A stretch of 64,000 nucleotides of DNA from Dyadobacter sandarakinus (GTDB lineage Bacteria; Bacteroidota; Bacteroidia; Cytophagales; Spirosomataceae), in the NCBI RefSeq assembly GCF_016894445.1, contig NZ_CP056775.1:2420001-2484000 (forward strand), given 5' to 3'. Shown here in pieces: positions 50,602 through 60,223 of the stretch (within the stretch, counting starts at the first letter, position 1; the number at the start of each line of letters is the position of its first letter). The notes beneath the pieces are model-generated. The model was given only the letters and a program-made list of their open reading frames with translations, had not been told where the DNA came from and did not search any database. The position numbers and the translations under genes were made by a program.

Positions 50602-52332
50602 TTACTTCATCAATGCCTCTATGGCTGCCGCCAGGTATACCATAGGGGCATTCCAGTTAATAGCGATTTCATTGGAGGCGTATGAGCAATCAGCGTCTGT
50701 AAAGGATTCGTCGGCAAATTTGCTCGTGTAAGTAGTGCATTTATCCTGCTGACCAGGGTTGGGGCCGCCAGACAGCAATCCGGGTACCGGCTCGGCAATA
50801 CCATCTGCAATCGAAGGCCGGTGGTGCGGATGCATCACCTGTTTGGAGCCGAAGCCTGTGAGCAGGCAATAGCCCGTTGCATTGCGCCCAAGCAGGTAGT
50901 CGAGGTTGCCGAGGGCGGCATGTACATACTTGCGGTCGGCGCTGATTTTGTGTGCATACAACAGCACAATGCCCTGGTTGGCCGCCACAGAGCTGCTTCC
51001 CCAACTGTAATCCCGGGCATTTTTTCCCATCACCATCCGGTAAGCCTGCTGATCCGCACCATCCAGCAACTGATCCGCCAGGTCCATAATGCTTTTTTTC
51101 ACCGCAGTCGCAAGCTGGCTTTCCAGCTTTGCACTTTCACTGTGACGCAGCAACGTATAGTACCCGAGTGCTTTCACCTGGTTCCACGAAGGCAGCGGAA
51201 GTACTTGTCCGGCCGGCAGAACGATACCTTTAAGATATTCTTGATTGTGGGTCAGCGCAAACATTTCCGATCCTGCCCAAATCCACTCGTCACTTACATC
51301 CCGGTCACCGTAGGCACCTGTCACGATGTCCGGCTCAAACTGCTTGTTCATTTCCTCCTGGTTGTAAAGCACAGCCGGGTTTTGTTTGCTCCACGCCCAT
51401 GCCCTGACAGCGGCGGCCGAGCAGGAGTCGGCCAGGCCGGGAAGCTGACTATCAAAACCTTTGAAAACCCGTGCAGCCTGCGCCATAACCGCTACGAAAT
51501 CCAATGCAGCAGCAGTACTTTTCTGAACTACATACCGTGGCTTGGTTGCGGCGTCGGGCATGATCATGCCGTCAAAGCGCGGATTCGTGAGTTTATGGTA
51601 AACACCGCCGTCCGCAGGATCCTGCATGGTGAGCATCCAGCGCAGGTTCCACAATGCCTCATCGAGCAGGTCAGGCACGGCATTGTTGCTCTCCGGGATA
51701 CCGGCATTGAAGTCTTCAAAAAACGAAGGAAAATCTTCATAAAGCGACAACAAGGTACCCATCGTAATGCCCGAATTGACAATGTACTTGTTATAATCAC
51801 CGGCATCATACCAACCGCGTGGCGAGCTGATGGCCGCATTTTCGGGCCGGGAATCTGATATTGCCGAAGCATGGATCAGCACGTTATCATCTGGGTGGCC
51901 GGCTTTACGCGCCCATTTTCCTGCATATTTTTCGGGAAGGCCTGCCGACACCCGCTGGTAGTAAAACCCTTTCAATGCCGCGATGGCGACAGGGCGGTGT
52001 ACTTTTTCTTTGATTTCAAAAGGATGTGACTTGCCGCCCGCGGCCTCAACCACATATTTCCCGGGCTTCTTAAATGCCGAAAAATCAGCGATCCGGCTTT
52101 TTTTACCCGAATACTGGCTGGCTCCCTCCTTCCCCAGTTCCGCTCTGAATGCAACTTTGCCCGACACTGCATCCTTGATGGTAAATGCACCTTCCTGTCC
52201 GCCCACAACCACCGCAATTTTGGGAGCATTGGGATAGAAACCTACCTGGTTGAGCCGGACGGACTCCTGTGCGGTAGCGGCCGTAAAAAAAAGTGTGGCC
52301 GCAGCAGCAGCCAAGAAGTAGTTTCGGAACAT
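50602..52332 (-). CDS. Glycoside hydrolase family 9 (endoglucanase-like) with N-terminal Ig domain
   Basis: 576 residues. The signal peptide (FLAAAAATLFFTAATA) is followed by a CelD-type Ig-like domain (SVRLNQVGFYPNAPKIAVVV) to about 110 and the (alpha/alpha)6 GH9 domain. Active-site motifs: GWYDAGDYNKY near 173 with the two Asp, PDLLDEALWNLRWMLTMQDP, HPHHRPS and the acid Glu in NEIAINWNAP near the end. It cleaves beta-1,4-glucans. The Dabb protein gene lies 20 bp upstream on the same strand, so the two may be co-transcribed. Confidence 0.9.
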   Translation of the reverse strand: MFRNYFLAAAAATLFFTAATAQESVRLNQVGFYPNAPKIAVVVGGQEGAFTIKDAVSGKVAFRAELGKEGASQYSGKKSRIADFSAFKKPGKYVVEAAGGKSHPFEIKEKVHRPVAIAALKGFYYQRVSAGLPEKYAGKWARKAGHPDDNVLIHASAISDSRPENAAISSPRGWYDAGDYNKYIVNSGITMGTLLSLYEDFPSFFEDFNAGIPESNNAVPDLLDEALWNLRWMLTMQDPADGGVYHKLTNPRFDGMIMPDAATKPRYVVQKSTAAALDFVAVMAQAARVFKGFDSQLPGLADSCSAAAVRAWAWSKQNPAVLYNQEEMNKQFEPDIVTGAYGDRDVSDEWIWAGSEMFALTHNQEYLKGIVLPAGQVLPLPSWNQVKALGYYTLLRHSESAKLESQLATAVKKSIMDLADQLLDGADQQAYRMVMGKNARDYSWGSSSVAANQGIVLLYAHKISADRKYVHAALGNLDYLLGRNATGYCLLTGFGSKQVMHPHHRPSIADGIAEPVPGLLSGGPNPGQQDKCTTYTSKFADESFTDADCSYASNEIAINWNAPMVYLAAAIEALMK

Positions 52333-52352
52333 AGCGTCGGGATTTGGGAGGA

Positions 52353-52772
52353 TCAGGCTTCGTCGGCGTTTTTAGGGCCTACTGAATCATATACCAGTAC
52401 TTTCTCCCACAAATGCGAGTAATTTTTCACAAAGTCGAGGTGGATCGGGTGCGTCTGATAGATCTCCTCCTCAATGATATTTTTGAAAAAACACATCCAT
52501 GAAAATGTATAATCCCGGACGATTACGGAGCGGTTGGTACTTGCCGGCTTGCCGATATGCACATACTGGATCGTGGGTACTTTGGACAGCTTGTGCAGAC
52601 CTTCGAGCAGCTTGGCTTCGTCCTGTGCATTGTTGGGATCTTTCAGGTAAAAGTACACATGGTGGATAAAGAGCTCCTTGCTTTTTTCCGGCGCAGCCGC
52701 CAGGGGCGACACCGTGGCCAGGCCAGCCAGACCTGCGTTCTGTAAAAACTGTCTTCTCGATTGATCTTCCAT
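52353..52772 (-). CDS. Tat-exported Dabb-family protein
   Basis: 139 residues. The N-terminus SRRQFLQNAGLAGLA is a twin-arginine signal. The rest is a single stress-responsive alpha/beta-barrel (Dabb) domain: IHHVYFYLKDPNN, QYVHIGKPASTNRSVIVRDY and HPIHLDFVKNYSHLWEKVLVY. Dimeric Dabb proteins have no clear enzyme role. It lies 20 bp upstream of the GH9 gene. Confidence 0.8.
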   Translation of the reverse strand: MEDQSRRQFLQNAGLAGLATVSPLAAAPEKSKELFIHHVYFYLKDPNNAQDEAKLLEGLHKLSKVPTIQYVHIGKPASTNRSVIVRDYTFSWMCFFKNIIEEEIYQTHPIHLDFVKNYSHLWEKVLVYDSVGPKNADEA

Positions 52773-52781
52773 ATAAATTGG

Positions 52782-53342
52782 TTATTGTACGTTCATTTCA
52801 CCCAACATTTTCAGCAGTTCTGAAACCGATTTCCAGTTGCGGGTGGTGGCGGTGAGTTTTAGTTTATTTTCAAAAAAATTGTTGTTCATCCTGGCATTTC
52901 CATATCCGAGCGGACTGTAAAAATAGAGCACCCGTGTTCCGGTCTCAAATTCCTCGGGAAGGTACTTCTGCCTGTCCAGTGCGTCCACCAGTGAGGAAGT
53001 AGGTACATCGGCCAGAAAAGTTACATATAAACGGGTGATATCCTCATTTCTCCCGTTCAAAAAAGGGTTATTTTCAAATACCTCACGCAGGTACGCTTCG
53101 TCGGCCATGATTGCAGGCACGTCCATACCAAAATTCTCCCGGATTACTCCGGTGACAGCTGCCGAGAGCTTCGCAGGATCCTGCTCAGAATGCGTAAACA
53201 GTACATTCCCGCTTTGTATATAGGTCTTTACTTGCTTGAAGCCAGCCTGTTCGAGGGCACTTTTCAGAGCAGGCATTTTCAGCATTTTACCACTTACATT
53301 AACACCCCTGAGCAGCGCAAGCCACACCTTCTGCTTCATCAT
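52782..53342 (-). CDS. DUF1697 protein
   Basis: 186 residues from the ATG at 53342; upstream in-frame sequence is rejected as it has no family match. The N-terminus VWLALLRGVNVSGKMLKMPA and TYIQSGNVLF are the DUF1697 hallmark. The C-terminal RMNNNFFENKLKLTATTRNW is also conserved. Function unknown. Confidence 0.85.
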   Translation of the reverse strand: MMKQKVWLALLRGVNVSGKMLKMPALKSALEQAGFKQVKTYIQSGNVLFTHSEQDPAKLSAAVTGVIRENFGMDVPAIMADEAYLREVFENNPFLNGRNEDITRLYVTFLADVPTSSLVDALDRQKYLPEEFETGTRVLYFYSPLGYGNARMNNNFFENKLKLTATTRNWKSVSELLKMLGEMNVQ

Positions 53343-53516
53343 ATCCAGGTTTGAAATACATTGTACAAATTGTGCAAAATACCAGGTAAAAACTGCTTTC
53401 AGGCAGACGCACTCAACTTTTCTGGTGCTGATTCCCAAAATACACCCTGCATTAGTGACGGTTAACGCCAGCTTTCCTGAGATCAGCTGAATTTTCGCGG
53501 ATGCACCCAAACGCTG

Positions 53517-53551
53517 AAAAAGGCGCCAGGATGAGTTCCGGCGCCTTTTTT
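53517..53551 (-). terminator. Terminator after the DUF6807 gene
   Basis: The stem AAAAAGGCGCC / GGCGCCTTTTT (11 bp, 12-base loop) has A/T tails on both sides. It lies just after the stop at 53567 and may also serve the opposite strand. Confidence 0.85.
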
Positions 53552-53566
53552 CCCAAACTGTACAGG

Positions 53567-54610
53567 TTACTTAACTTTGGCATAGGCCGCAGCCTGCGCA
53601 TTCAGCGCGTCATCTGTCAGGTGCTCCGAAGCCACCACCAGCCGGTAGCGGAAGGTGGTCGATTCTCCTTTTTTAAGCTTGAAATTCAAAACATCCTTTC
53701 CATTGCTCAATGCTTTCATGCCCAATGGATTGACTGCAAAAAGTCCGTAGCCGCGGGCATGCCAGTAAGCCGGGTAGCCCACGTTTGCAGGGTGATCAAT
53801 CATGGCGATGCTGATGTTCTCATCCTTTATTTTTCCGGTCAGATTACACCAGATTGCCCTTTTACCCCAAACTTCTTCGCCCGTGATCCCGTTGCTGTTG
53901 CGATAGTTGCCCGTAACCCCTGCATTGTTCATTACAGGAACCTTGGTGGCAATGCCGCTGGCATCGGTGAAAATCTCGGCCTTGTCGGAGGGCAGTTCAA
54001 GTTCACGCGCGACTCGGATCGCGAACATGCCGTCTTTCACATCGGGCATCGCTACTTCATCCATCACGGCGGTCAGCGTGGTCGCCCGGTCGATGGTACG
54101 GGTACTACCCTTCCCGCTGAACACGTAGGTTGTGGTTTCTTTCAGCGTAAGTTTGCCGTCCTTGTCTACCCAGTCGGCAGTAACCGTCAGCGCTCCTTTG
54201 TCCTTCCCCCCCTTCGCGGATTTAATACCGGTATGGATGATGGTTCCGTATGGCCGCTTGTTATGGTCTACGGCGTCGGAGTTGTTCCAGTAATCGTTAC
54301 CGTTCACATCCTCATAGTTGAGCCAGATGCCCACATGGTGGGGATGGTCCACGCGCTCTCCCGGGCGGGGATCGAGCGGCCAGCCGCGGGTTACGATTGT
54401 TCCTTTGTCGGTTTGTACCGGGTACAGCACGGCCTTTTTCAGAACGTCGGGACCCGGGTAGTAGTAGGCGGTAAATGGTTTACCATCAATGCTGACCTCT
54501 ACCTTTTTCTCCTTCTCATTGGTGACGAGCTCCACCTTCTGCGCCACTGCCAGTCCTGAGGTCAGGCCGAGTGCCAGCAAGGCGGCGCCTGCTTGTTTCA
54601 GCTTTATCAT
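53567..54610 (-). CDS. DUF6807 (PmoA-like) exported protein
   Basis: 347 residues. The signal peptide (ALLALGLTSGLAVAQ) is followed by the DUF6807 beta-sandwich: FTAYYYPGPDVLKKAVLYPV, RVDHPHHVGIWLNYEDVNG with three His, and IDHPANVGYPAYWHARGYGL with two more. Clustered His suggest a metal site. Members lie beside Gfo/Idh/MocA and DUF1080 genes in sugar clusters; no activity is established to my knowledge. It is 8 bp downstream of the oxidoreductase gene. Confidence 0.85.
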   Translation of the reverse strand: MIKLKQAGAALLALGLTSGLAVAQKVELVTNEKEKKVEVSIDGKPFTAYYYPGPDVLKKAVLYPVQTDKGTIVTRGWPLDPRPGERVDHPHHVGIWLNYEDVNGNDYWNNSDAVDHNKRPYGTIIHTGIKSAKGGKDKGALTVTADWVDKDGKLTLKETTTYVFSGKGSTRTIDRATTLTAVMDEVAMPDVKDGMFAIRVARELELPSDKAEIFTDASGIATKVPVMNNAGVTGNYRNSNGITGEEVWGKRAIWCNLTGKIKDENISIAMIDHPANVGYPAYWHARGYGLFAVNPLGMKALSNGKDVLNFKLKKGESTTFRYRLVVASEHLTDDALNAQAAAYAKVK

Positions 54611-54618
54611 ATTCGTTT

Positions 54619-55959
54619 TCAGCTCAGAAGAATCTCCTTTTTGCCTGGCTCCCAGGTAACCCGCTTGCCGGTATGCAATGCCTGCGTGGCCATGATATTG
54701 GCGACAGAGTGGTTAAATCCGACCCGCGCCGGTGCATTGGTTTCCTTGCGGCTGCGGATGCATTCCATCCAGTTGCGCATGTGCAGGGAAGTCATCGGGT
54801 CGGCGCCGGTGTTGGCATCGGTAGCAATTTTGTCCCCTGTTTTCAGCGACATTTCGGGCAGCAGATTAGCCTGTAAGCCCATTCCTTTGGCATCTTTTTC
54901 CTTTAAGCCGCCTTCGGAAGTTATCTTGTTGGTGTCGAGGTTGATCATACCTCCATTGGAATAATAGTACTCCTTCACGCCGCCGGCCTCGTTGTTGAAG
55001 CGGGATGAATAAATGACCTGAAAACCTTTGGATTTATCATCAAACGGACCATACTCGAAAGCCGCACTGAATGTGTCCACATTGGTACGACCATCTTTCC
55101 AGGTGTAAATGCCACCATTCGCAACCACATTCCGGGGTGCGTCCAGACCCGAAAACCAGTGAACCGTATCAATCTGATGGGCCATCCACTGGCCGGGAAT
55201 ACCGGATGAGTATGGATAAAAAAGGCGGAATTCAAGATAGTAGCGCGGGTTCCAGGCTACTTTGGGGCGGTTCATGAGGAAACGGTCCCAGTCTGTATCC
55301 TCTTTCCGGATCTGCTCCACGAGCTCCTTGCGTCTCCACCTGCCTGGCTGGTTTACGTTCCATGTCATTTCCACGGTGGTAATATCCCCGAATTTGCCTG
55401 ATTTAATATACTCATAAGCAGCCCAGTAATTGGGTGCCGAGCGCCGCTGTGAGCCTACCTGTACAATCTGCTTGGAGCTTTCAACCGCTTTCAGTGCAAC
55501 CTTTGCGTCTTCAATGGTTTCGGCAAAAGGTTTTTCCACATACACATCCCGGCCCGACTTTACCGCTTCTGCACAATGCAGCGCGTGCTGGAAATCGGCG
55601 GTACTGATGATCACTGCATCCACATCCTTGCGGCCGAGCAGCTCTTCATTGTTGCGTGCTTTTACAAATTCATTGCCGGACCACCCCTTGGACTTCATAA
55701 AAGCTTCCGCCTCATCGCGACGGCGGTTCCAGAGGTCGGATACGCCCATAAACTCAAAGTTCAGTTCTTTGGCATGATCGGAAAAACTAGGTGCCAGGGA
55801 GCTGCGGAAACGGTCCGAAAACCCGATGATACCCACCCGCACGCGGTCATTTGCACCCAGTATGCGCCGGTAGCTGGCTGCCCCGAAAGCCTGTGACCCG
55901 GCGGCAATGCCTGCTGAGGCCAGTGTTGCAGTTTTGATAAAATCCCTCCTGCTGGTCAT
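54619..55959 (-). CDS. Tat-exported Gfo/Idh/MocA oxidoreductase
   Basis: 446 residues. The N-terminus MTSRRDFIKTATLASAG is a twin-arginine signal. The Rossmann domain shows VRVGIIGFSDR, DAVIISTADFQHALHCAEAV and YVEKPFAETIEDAK with the catalytic Lys; QWMAHQIDTVHWFSG supplies His/Asp. Periplasmic members bind NAD(P) tightly and oxidise sugars at C3. The DUF1080 protein encoded just upstream (28 bp) would cleave the product. Confidence 0.9.
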   Translation of the reverse strand: MTSRRDFIKTATLASAGIAAGSQAFGAASYRRILGANDRVRVGIIGFSDRFRSSLAPSFSDHAKELNFEFMGVSDLWNRRRDEAEAFMKSKGWSGNEFVKARNNEELLGRKDVDAVIISTADFQHALHCAEAVKSGRDVYVEKPFAETIEDAKVALKAVESSKQIVQVGSQRRSAPNYWAAYEYIKSGKFGDITTVEMTWNVNQPGRWRRKELVEQIRKEDTDWDRFLMNRPKVAWNPRYYLEFRLFYPYSSGIPGQWMAHQIDTVHWFSGLDAPRNVVANGGIYTWKDGRTNVDTFSAAFEYGPFDDKSKGFQVIYSSRFNNEAGGVKEYYYSNGGMINLDTNKITSEGGLKEKDAKGMGLQANLLPEMSLKTGDKIATDANTGADPMTSLHMRNWMECIRSRKETNAPARVGFNHSVANIMATQALHTGKRVTWEPGKKEILLS

Positions 55960-55987
55960 GATGTAAAATGGTTTATTTTGATACTTT

Positions 55988-57355
55988 TTACAAAATCTGC
56001 CTCACTTTAAGGCTCCTGAATGACACATTGTCTCCGTGGTCCTGCAAGAGAAGGTAACCTTCCTGTGAAAGTCCGAAACCTTCGAATCCCTTGAACTTGG
56101 ACCCGGCCACAAAATCCTTGTACTGCTGCGAGCCGCGCACATATTCCACCACCTTGAAACCGTTCAGGAAATGCTGGACCGTACCATCCTTTTGTACCAC
56201 AATCCGGCCCTGGTTCCATTCCCCGATTTTCTTCACCGAGTTTCCGGGACGCTCTGCAGGGATCACGTCGTAAAATGAAGCAAGCGTACGGTTCCCGTTT
56301 TTGCCCAGCTTGGCGTCGGGGTGCTTTTCATCATCGAGCACCTGGTACTCGCAGCCTATGCCTGACTTCCCATTTGCATTGAATTTCGGATCAACAAAAT
56401 ATTTTACGCCACTGTTGGCACCCTCCGTCAGTTTGAAATCAAATGCAAATTCAAACGCTGGACCGTACATCTTGCGGGTCACGATATCATTGCCCGTCTC
56501 TGAGCCGTCGGACTTGGAAACGGTGATCGTGCCGTCCTGGTAGTTCCACCTTTTCGACGGAAAGTCGTTGCCCTGATAAGCCTTCCACTGATCGGCAGAT
56601 TTACCGTCATAAAGCAGGGAAAATCCGAGTGACTTTTCAGCATCCGAAAGCTGATTAGGAATAAGGTTCACAACCCGGATTTTGCTGGCAGGCGACGGTT
56701 TCAGGCCGGTAGTTTTGATACGAATGTTCTTCCAGCTGACCTGGGTACCTTCCAGCTCCTTGCTGCTGATCGCGTGCACCTGCAGACAAATAAATCCGCT
56801 CGCCGTCATGTCGTCGATCACGTGCGCAACCGGTACGTCATTGACAAACGTCCTGATCGAATTTCCTATCGCCTCAATGCGGTATTTGTTCCAGGCTTCC
56901 TTTTTAAATGCTTTCCCCGCATCCGGGTTCAGGTCGAGGGGATACAGCCAGCCGCGGCGGGCCTCGTCGTAAATGCCTCCCGAATAAGCACGGTCGCTGG
57001 GATCTATTTCCACCTGGTAGCCATGCACGCGTCCATTCTGGTAGTCGGGCGTGGACAGGCTGCGGATCTGAATGCCTGAGTTAAGCTTATTATCCACTTT
57101 CAACTCGCATTCCAGTATAAAATCACCGTAATTTTTCTCGGTAGTCAAGAAAGAGTTGGGGGTATCCGTCACGGAAGTTCCCACGATTGCCCCGTCCTTT
57201 ACCTCATATTTTGCCTTACCATTCAGCTGCTTCCAGCCAGTCAGGTCCTTCCCATTGAAAAGCATTGTCCACCCATCCTTCCCGGCCTGGGCCGATGCAA
57301 GATGCTGAGCAAAAACGGTAAGACTGACAATCAAAAGCACTCCAAGCTTGTTCAT
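55988..57355 (-). CDS. Exported double DUF1080 (3-keto-disaccharide hydrolase family) protein
   Basis: 455 residues. A signal peptide (VLLIVSLTVFAQHLASA) precedes two DUF1080 domains: about 27-215 (WTMLFNGKDLTGWKQLNG; NSGIQIRSLSTPDYQNGRVH; YSGGIYDEARRGWLYPL) and about 235-453 (LGFSLLYDGKSADQWKAYQG; ANSGVKYFVDPKFNANGKSG; YLLLQDHGDNVSFRSLKV). Fused pairs are common in Bacteroidota. It would cleave the oxidised glycoside made by the adjacent Gfo/Idh/MocA enzyme. Confidence 0.88.
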   Translation of the reverse strand: MNKLGVLLIVSLTVFAQHLASAQAGKDGWTMLFNGKDLTGWKQLNGKAKYEVKDGAIVGTSVTDTPNSFLTTEKNYGDFILECELKVDNKLNSGIQIRSLSTPDYQNGRVHGYQVEIDPSDRAYSGGIYDEARRGWLYPLDLNPDAGKAFKKEAWNKYRIEAIGNSIRTFVNDVPVAHVIDDMTASGFICLQVHAISSKELEGTQVSWKNIRIKTTGLKPSPASKIRVVNLIPNQLSDAEKSLGFSLLYDGKSADQWKAYQGNDFPSKRWNYQDGTITVSKSDGSETGNDIVTRKMYGPAFEFAFDFKLTEGANSGVKYFVDPKFNANGKSGIGCEYQVLDDEKHPDAKLGKNGNRTLASFYDVIPAERPGNSVKKIGEWNQGRIVVQKDGTVQHFLNGFKVVEYVRGSQQYKDFVAGSKFKGFEGFGLSQEGYLLLQDHGDNVSFRSLKVRQIL

Positions 57356-57462
57356 ACAAAAGTTATTATATTCAAAAAAAATCAGTGCAGCTGCTGTTTA
57401 GCATAACGACGTACCTGCATGACTACCCTTACAGCCGCACATCAGACTATCTCTTTTAAGCC

Positions 57463-58371
57463 TCAGATCGGGTACTTAAGTGTCTCGGTAATGTATTTCT
57501 TGTTGATTTCGGCACAAACGAGGGGTGACTTTTCGGGATCCGGTACGCCATCCAGTTCCACCACGGCCCAGCCTTTGAACTTAACTTTGTCCAGGGCTGC
57601 AAATACGGCAGGCACATCCACCCTCCCCTGCCCCAGCTCCACAAACTTGTAGCCGTTTTTAGTATCAGCAGGCTTGGTATCTTTCAAATGCAGCGAATGC
57701 AGCACGCTTTTGTATTTGACCACTGCTTCCTGCGGTTCACCGCCTCCCTGCTTGTAATGCGCAATATCCAGCAATAGCTTCACATACCTGGGGTCCATAG
57801 CCTGTACAATCACGTCCACTTCCTCGGGCGTTTCACCCAGCTGGTGCATGTGATTGTGGTATACAGCCTGTACTCCGAGATCCGCCGTCTGCTTGCCGAT
57901 CTGGTTCATTACTTCTGCCAGCTTTTTCAGCGATTCCATTGTTGGCTTGCCTTCTTTGGGGCGTAAACTGTTGGTCAGCTGAATCGCGCTGCCGCCCAGG
58001 GCTTTAACAAAACTGGCATGTGCCACATGCGTATCAATGGTACTTTCCAGTTTGGCGGGATCGGTATCCACATTCCCGCTCGAAAACATGCAGAGCGTAA
58101 GAGCGTTTTTCTGCAAGGCATCTTTCAATTCCGAAACCCGGTTCCGGTAAGGCCCGAATGTATTGGCGCGCAGCTGCACGCCCCGGAACCCAAGACCAGC
58201 CAGCTCGGTGATCGCCTGCTCGTCTTTTCCGCCCCAGGTAATGGAGGAATAACCGATTTTGATATCACCTTTTTTTACCAAATCCCCGGCCAGGAGCGGC
58301 GAGCCCATGAGTGCTGCCGAGGCAAATGAGGCGGTCCGGATAAAGGTTCGTCTGGTGTAAAGGGAGCTCAT
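57463..58371 (-). CDS. Exported sugar phosphate isomerase/epimerase-like TIM-barrel protein
   Basis: 302 residues. The N-terminus YTRRTFIRTASFASAALMG is a twin-arginine-like signal. The xylose-isomerase-like barrel shows IKIGYSSITWGGKDEQAIT, VQAVYHNHMHQLGETPEEVD with His near 160, VKLLLDIAHYKQGGGEPQ, VLHSLHLKDTKPADTKNGY and KGWAVVELDGVPDPEKSP with the metal Glu/His residues. It may isomerise or eliminate the keto sugar. It starts after a terminator that separates it from susD. Confidence 0.87.
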   Translation of the reverse strand: MSSLYTRRTFIRTASFASAALMGSPLLAGDLVKKGDIKIGYSSITWGGKDEQAITELAGLGFRGVQLRANTFGPYRNRVSELKDALQKNALTLCMFSSGNVDTDPAKLESTIDTHVAHASFVKALGGSAIQLTNSLRPKEGKPTMESLKKLAEVMNQIGKQTADLGVQAVYHNHMHQLGETPEEVDVIVQAMDPRYVKLLLDIAHYKQGGGEPQEAVVKYKSVLHSLHLKDTKPADTKNGYKFVELGQGRVDVPAVFAALDKVKFKGWAVVELDGVPDPEKSPLVCAEINKKYITETLKYPI

Positions 58372-58410
58372 TTATTTTTTGTTTAATGTAAAACAAAGGT
58401 CTGCTAAGCC

Positions 58411-58453
58411 AAAAAACGGCCCGCCTGATATTAAAAGCTCGGCGGGCCGTTTT
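58411..58453 (-). terminator. Terminator between susD and the epimerase gene
   Basis: AAACGGCCCGCC / GGCGGGCCGTTT is a perfect 12-bp GC-rich stem with a 15-base loop and T-run on the minus strand. It lies 64 bp after the susD stop at 58517 and 40 bp before the epimerase start, so the downstream enzymes are either attenuated or separately promoted. Confidence 0.85.
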
Positions 58454-58516
58454 ACTTACTCTTAAAAAACGTTCGGGATTGTCCGCCGGTGACTTGCGCT
58501 TTTGGTAAAAGCCGGC

Positions 58517-60196
58517 CTAGTAACCCGGATTCTGCGGAAAACCCGCACTGCCGTCAGAGGCCTTGTCACTCCGGTCAATCTGTGTCTGCGGAATGGGTCG
58601 CAGTACATGGGTAGGCTTGATGTTGGCAGCTCCATCAGGATTATATTTCTTTACACGGTCCACCAGCACGCCCCAGCGTTTCAGATCAAGCCAGCGCGTT
58701 TGCTCGCCCAAAAGCTCGCGGCCCCTTTCCTCCATTAATACTTCCATAGTGAGGTCCGCGGGCTTGATTTCCATGGCTGTTTCCTTGCCGGGAAATGCAG
58801 CGCGGCGGCGCACCATATTGATGGCAGCAGCAGCTTCCACCGTTTTGCCCTGGCTCAGAAGCGCCTCCGCCAGGATCAGGTAAGTATCCGCCAGCCTGAA
58901 TGCCAGGTAGTCGCGGCTGCCGGGTTCCCAGGTTTTGTCGGGCCGCATCGGGTCCATGAATTTAATCAGCGTCGGGAAAAGGGAGTTGTTATAAAGGCTG
59001 GGTACAAGCACCTGGTAAGGCTTTGCCGCCCGCTGTGCCAATGTCCATTCTACTCCCGGAATGTAGATCGTCGTATCGCCCGGCTTAAAGGTCACGGAAG
59101 CTTTTGAGTTGTCAAAAACATTCGTGAAAGTTCCTCCGGCCGTGTTGCACAACCAGGTCGACCGGAAGGTTTTCTGGTAGCGGGAGTCATTTACCCGATC
59201 TTTAAAAACCGTTTCCAATGTATAAGTAGTAGGTCGCAGCCGCTTGAATGGCCGGTCATAAGTGATGTCGCGCTGCATGCCCGCCTGTACGTCATACTGC
59301 ATGCCGAAGTAGAGGTGCAGGGTATTTCCGGTACCATTGGTGAGTGCATCTGCGGTGTACTGGACTGAAAAAACCACCTCATCATTAATCTCGCCGGCAC
59401 CCTGCGCAAAGACACTAGCGAAATCGGGCAGAAGCCTGAATCCATAGTTGGTCACCACATTCTGGGCGTAGGTGGCAGCTTTCACGTAATCGTCGGCAGC
59501 TTTGGCTGTGGAAGTAGCTTTGGTCAGGTAAACCCGGGCCAGCAAATGCTCCGCCGCAGCCTTGGTAGCCCGTCCGTAATCGGCTGACTTCGCCTTATTT
59601 TCAAGCACGGGCAAGGCTGCTTCCAGGTCGGCGATAATGGCAGCATACATCTGGTCCTCGCTGGCGCGGGTAGTTGCCTTGGTAGCGCTCACCGTCTCAC
59701 TGAGGCGCAGGTCAACCCCTCCGAACTGCTGCATGAGGTTAAAATAGTACAGGGCACGCAGGAATTTCATTTCGGCCACGCGCTGCGCTTTTACCGCATC
59801 TGCCACCCCTGTTATGCCAGGCGCCCGGTCGATAACGGCATTGCAGGTGTTGATGCCTTTGTAAGTTTCCTCCCAAAGCTCCTGGATAATACTGACGGTA
59901 CCAATGAGCTGCGAATCGTACAGGTGAAAACCTTTGAAGCTGCCGTCGGCTCCGGTGGTGTAAAGATCGGTGCCGAACTCGGTCATGCTGAGGCCGCGCT
60001 CGGTGCCATAGTAGCTCCGCAGTGAGGAATATGCTGCATTGACTGCCGAGTTGAACCCGGCCGCGGAGTTCATGTAATCGTCGGAAATGCTGGAAATTAC
60101 GTCTTCGTCCAGGATATCCTTGCATGCCTGTCCTGAGAGGAGCAGCACGGCAAGTCCGATATACTTTAAAGTCCTGGTCATATAGGTCAGTTTCAT
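58517..60196 (-). CDS. susD: SusD/RagB-family outer-membrane lipoprotein
   Basis: 559 residues from ATG at 60196 (ATG at 60181 also fits). The lipobox LLLSGQAC predicts a lipoprotein. SusD hallmarks: ELWEETYKGINTCNAVIDRA, VAEMKFLRALYYFNLMQQFG, YLAFRLADTYLILAEALLSQ and LMEERGRELLGEQTRWLDLK with VLRPIPQTQIDRS. It is 27 bp downstream of susC. Its ligand is probably a glycoside or oligosaccharide processed by the downstream oxidative enzymes. Confidence 0.92.
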   Translation of the reverse strand: MKLTYMTRTLKYIGLAVLLLSGQACKDILDEDVISSISDDYMNSAAGFNSAVNAAYSSLRSYYGTERGLSMTEFGTDLYTTGADGSFKGFHLYDSQLIGTVSIIQELWEETYKGINTCNAVIDRAPGITGVADAVKAQRVAEMKFLRALYYFNLMQQFGGVDLRLSETVSATKATTRASEDQMYAAIIADLEAALPVLENKAKSADYGRATKAAAEHLLARVYLTKATSTAKAADDYVKAATYAQNVVTNYGFRLLPDFASVFAQGAGEINDEVVFSVQYTADALTNGTGNTLHLYFGMQYDVQAGMQRDITYDRPFKRLRPTTYTLETVFKDRVNDSRYQKTFRSTWLCNTAGGTFTNVFDNSKASVTFKPGDTTIYIPGVEWTLAQRAAKPYQVLVPSLYNNSLFPTLIKFMDPMRPDKTWEPGSRDYLAFRLADTYLILAEALLSQGKTVEAAAAINMVRRRAAFPGKETAMEIKPADLTMEVLMEERGRELLGEQTRWLDLKRWGVLVDRVKKYNPDGAANIKPTHVLRPIPQTQIDRSDKASDGSAGFPQNPGY

Positions 60197-60223
60197 TGGA
60201 TCAGATGTTGAATGTTGGAAGGA

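Noticed and set aside
50821..51858. 345-codon plus-strand open frame opposite GH9
   Set aside because: Antisense to GH9 catalytic motifs; composition is unnatural.
53501..54559. 352-codon plus-strand open frame opposite the DUF6807 gene
   Set aside because: Antisense shadow; it starts within the terminator and has no recognisable domain.
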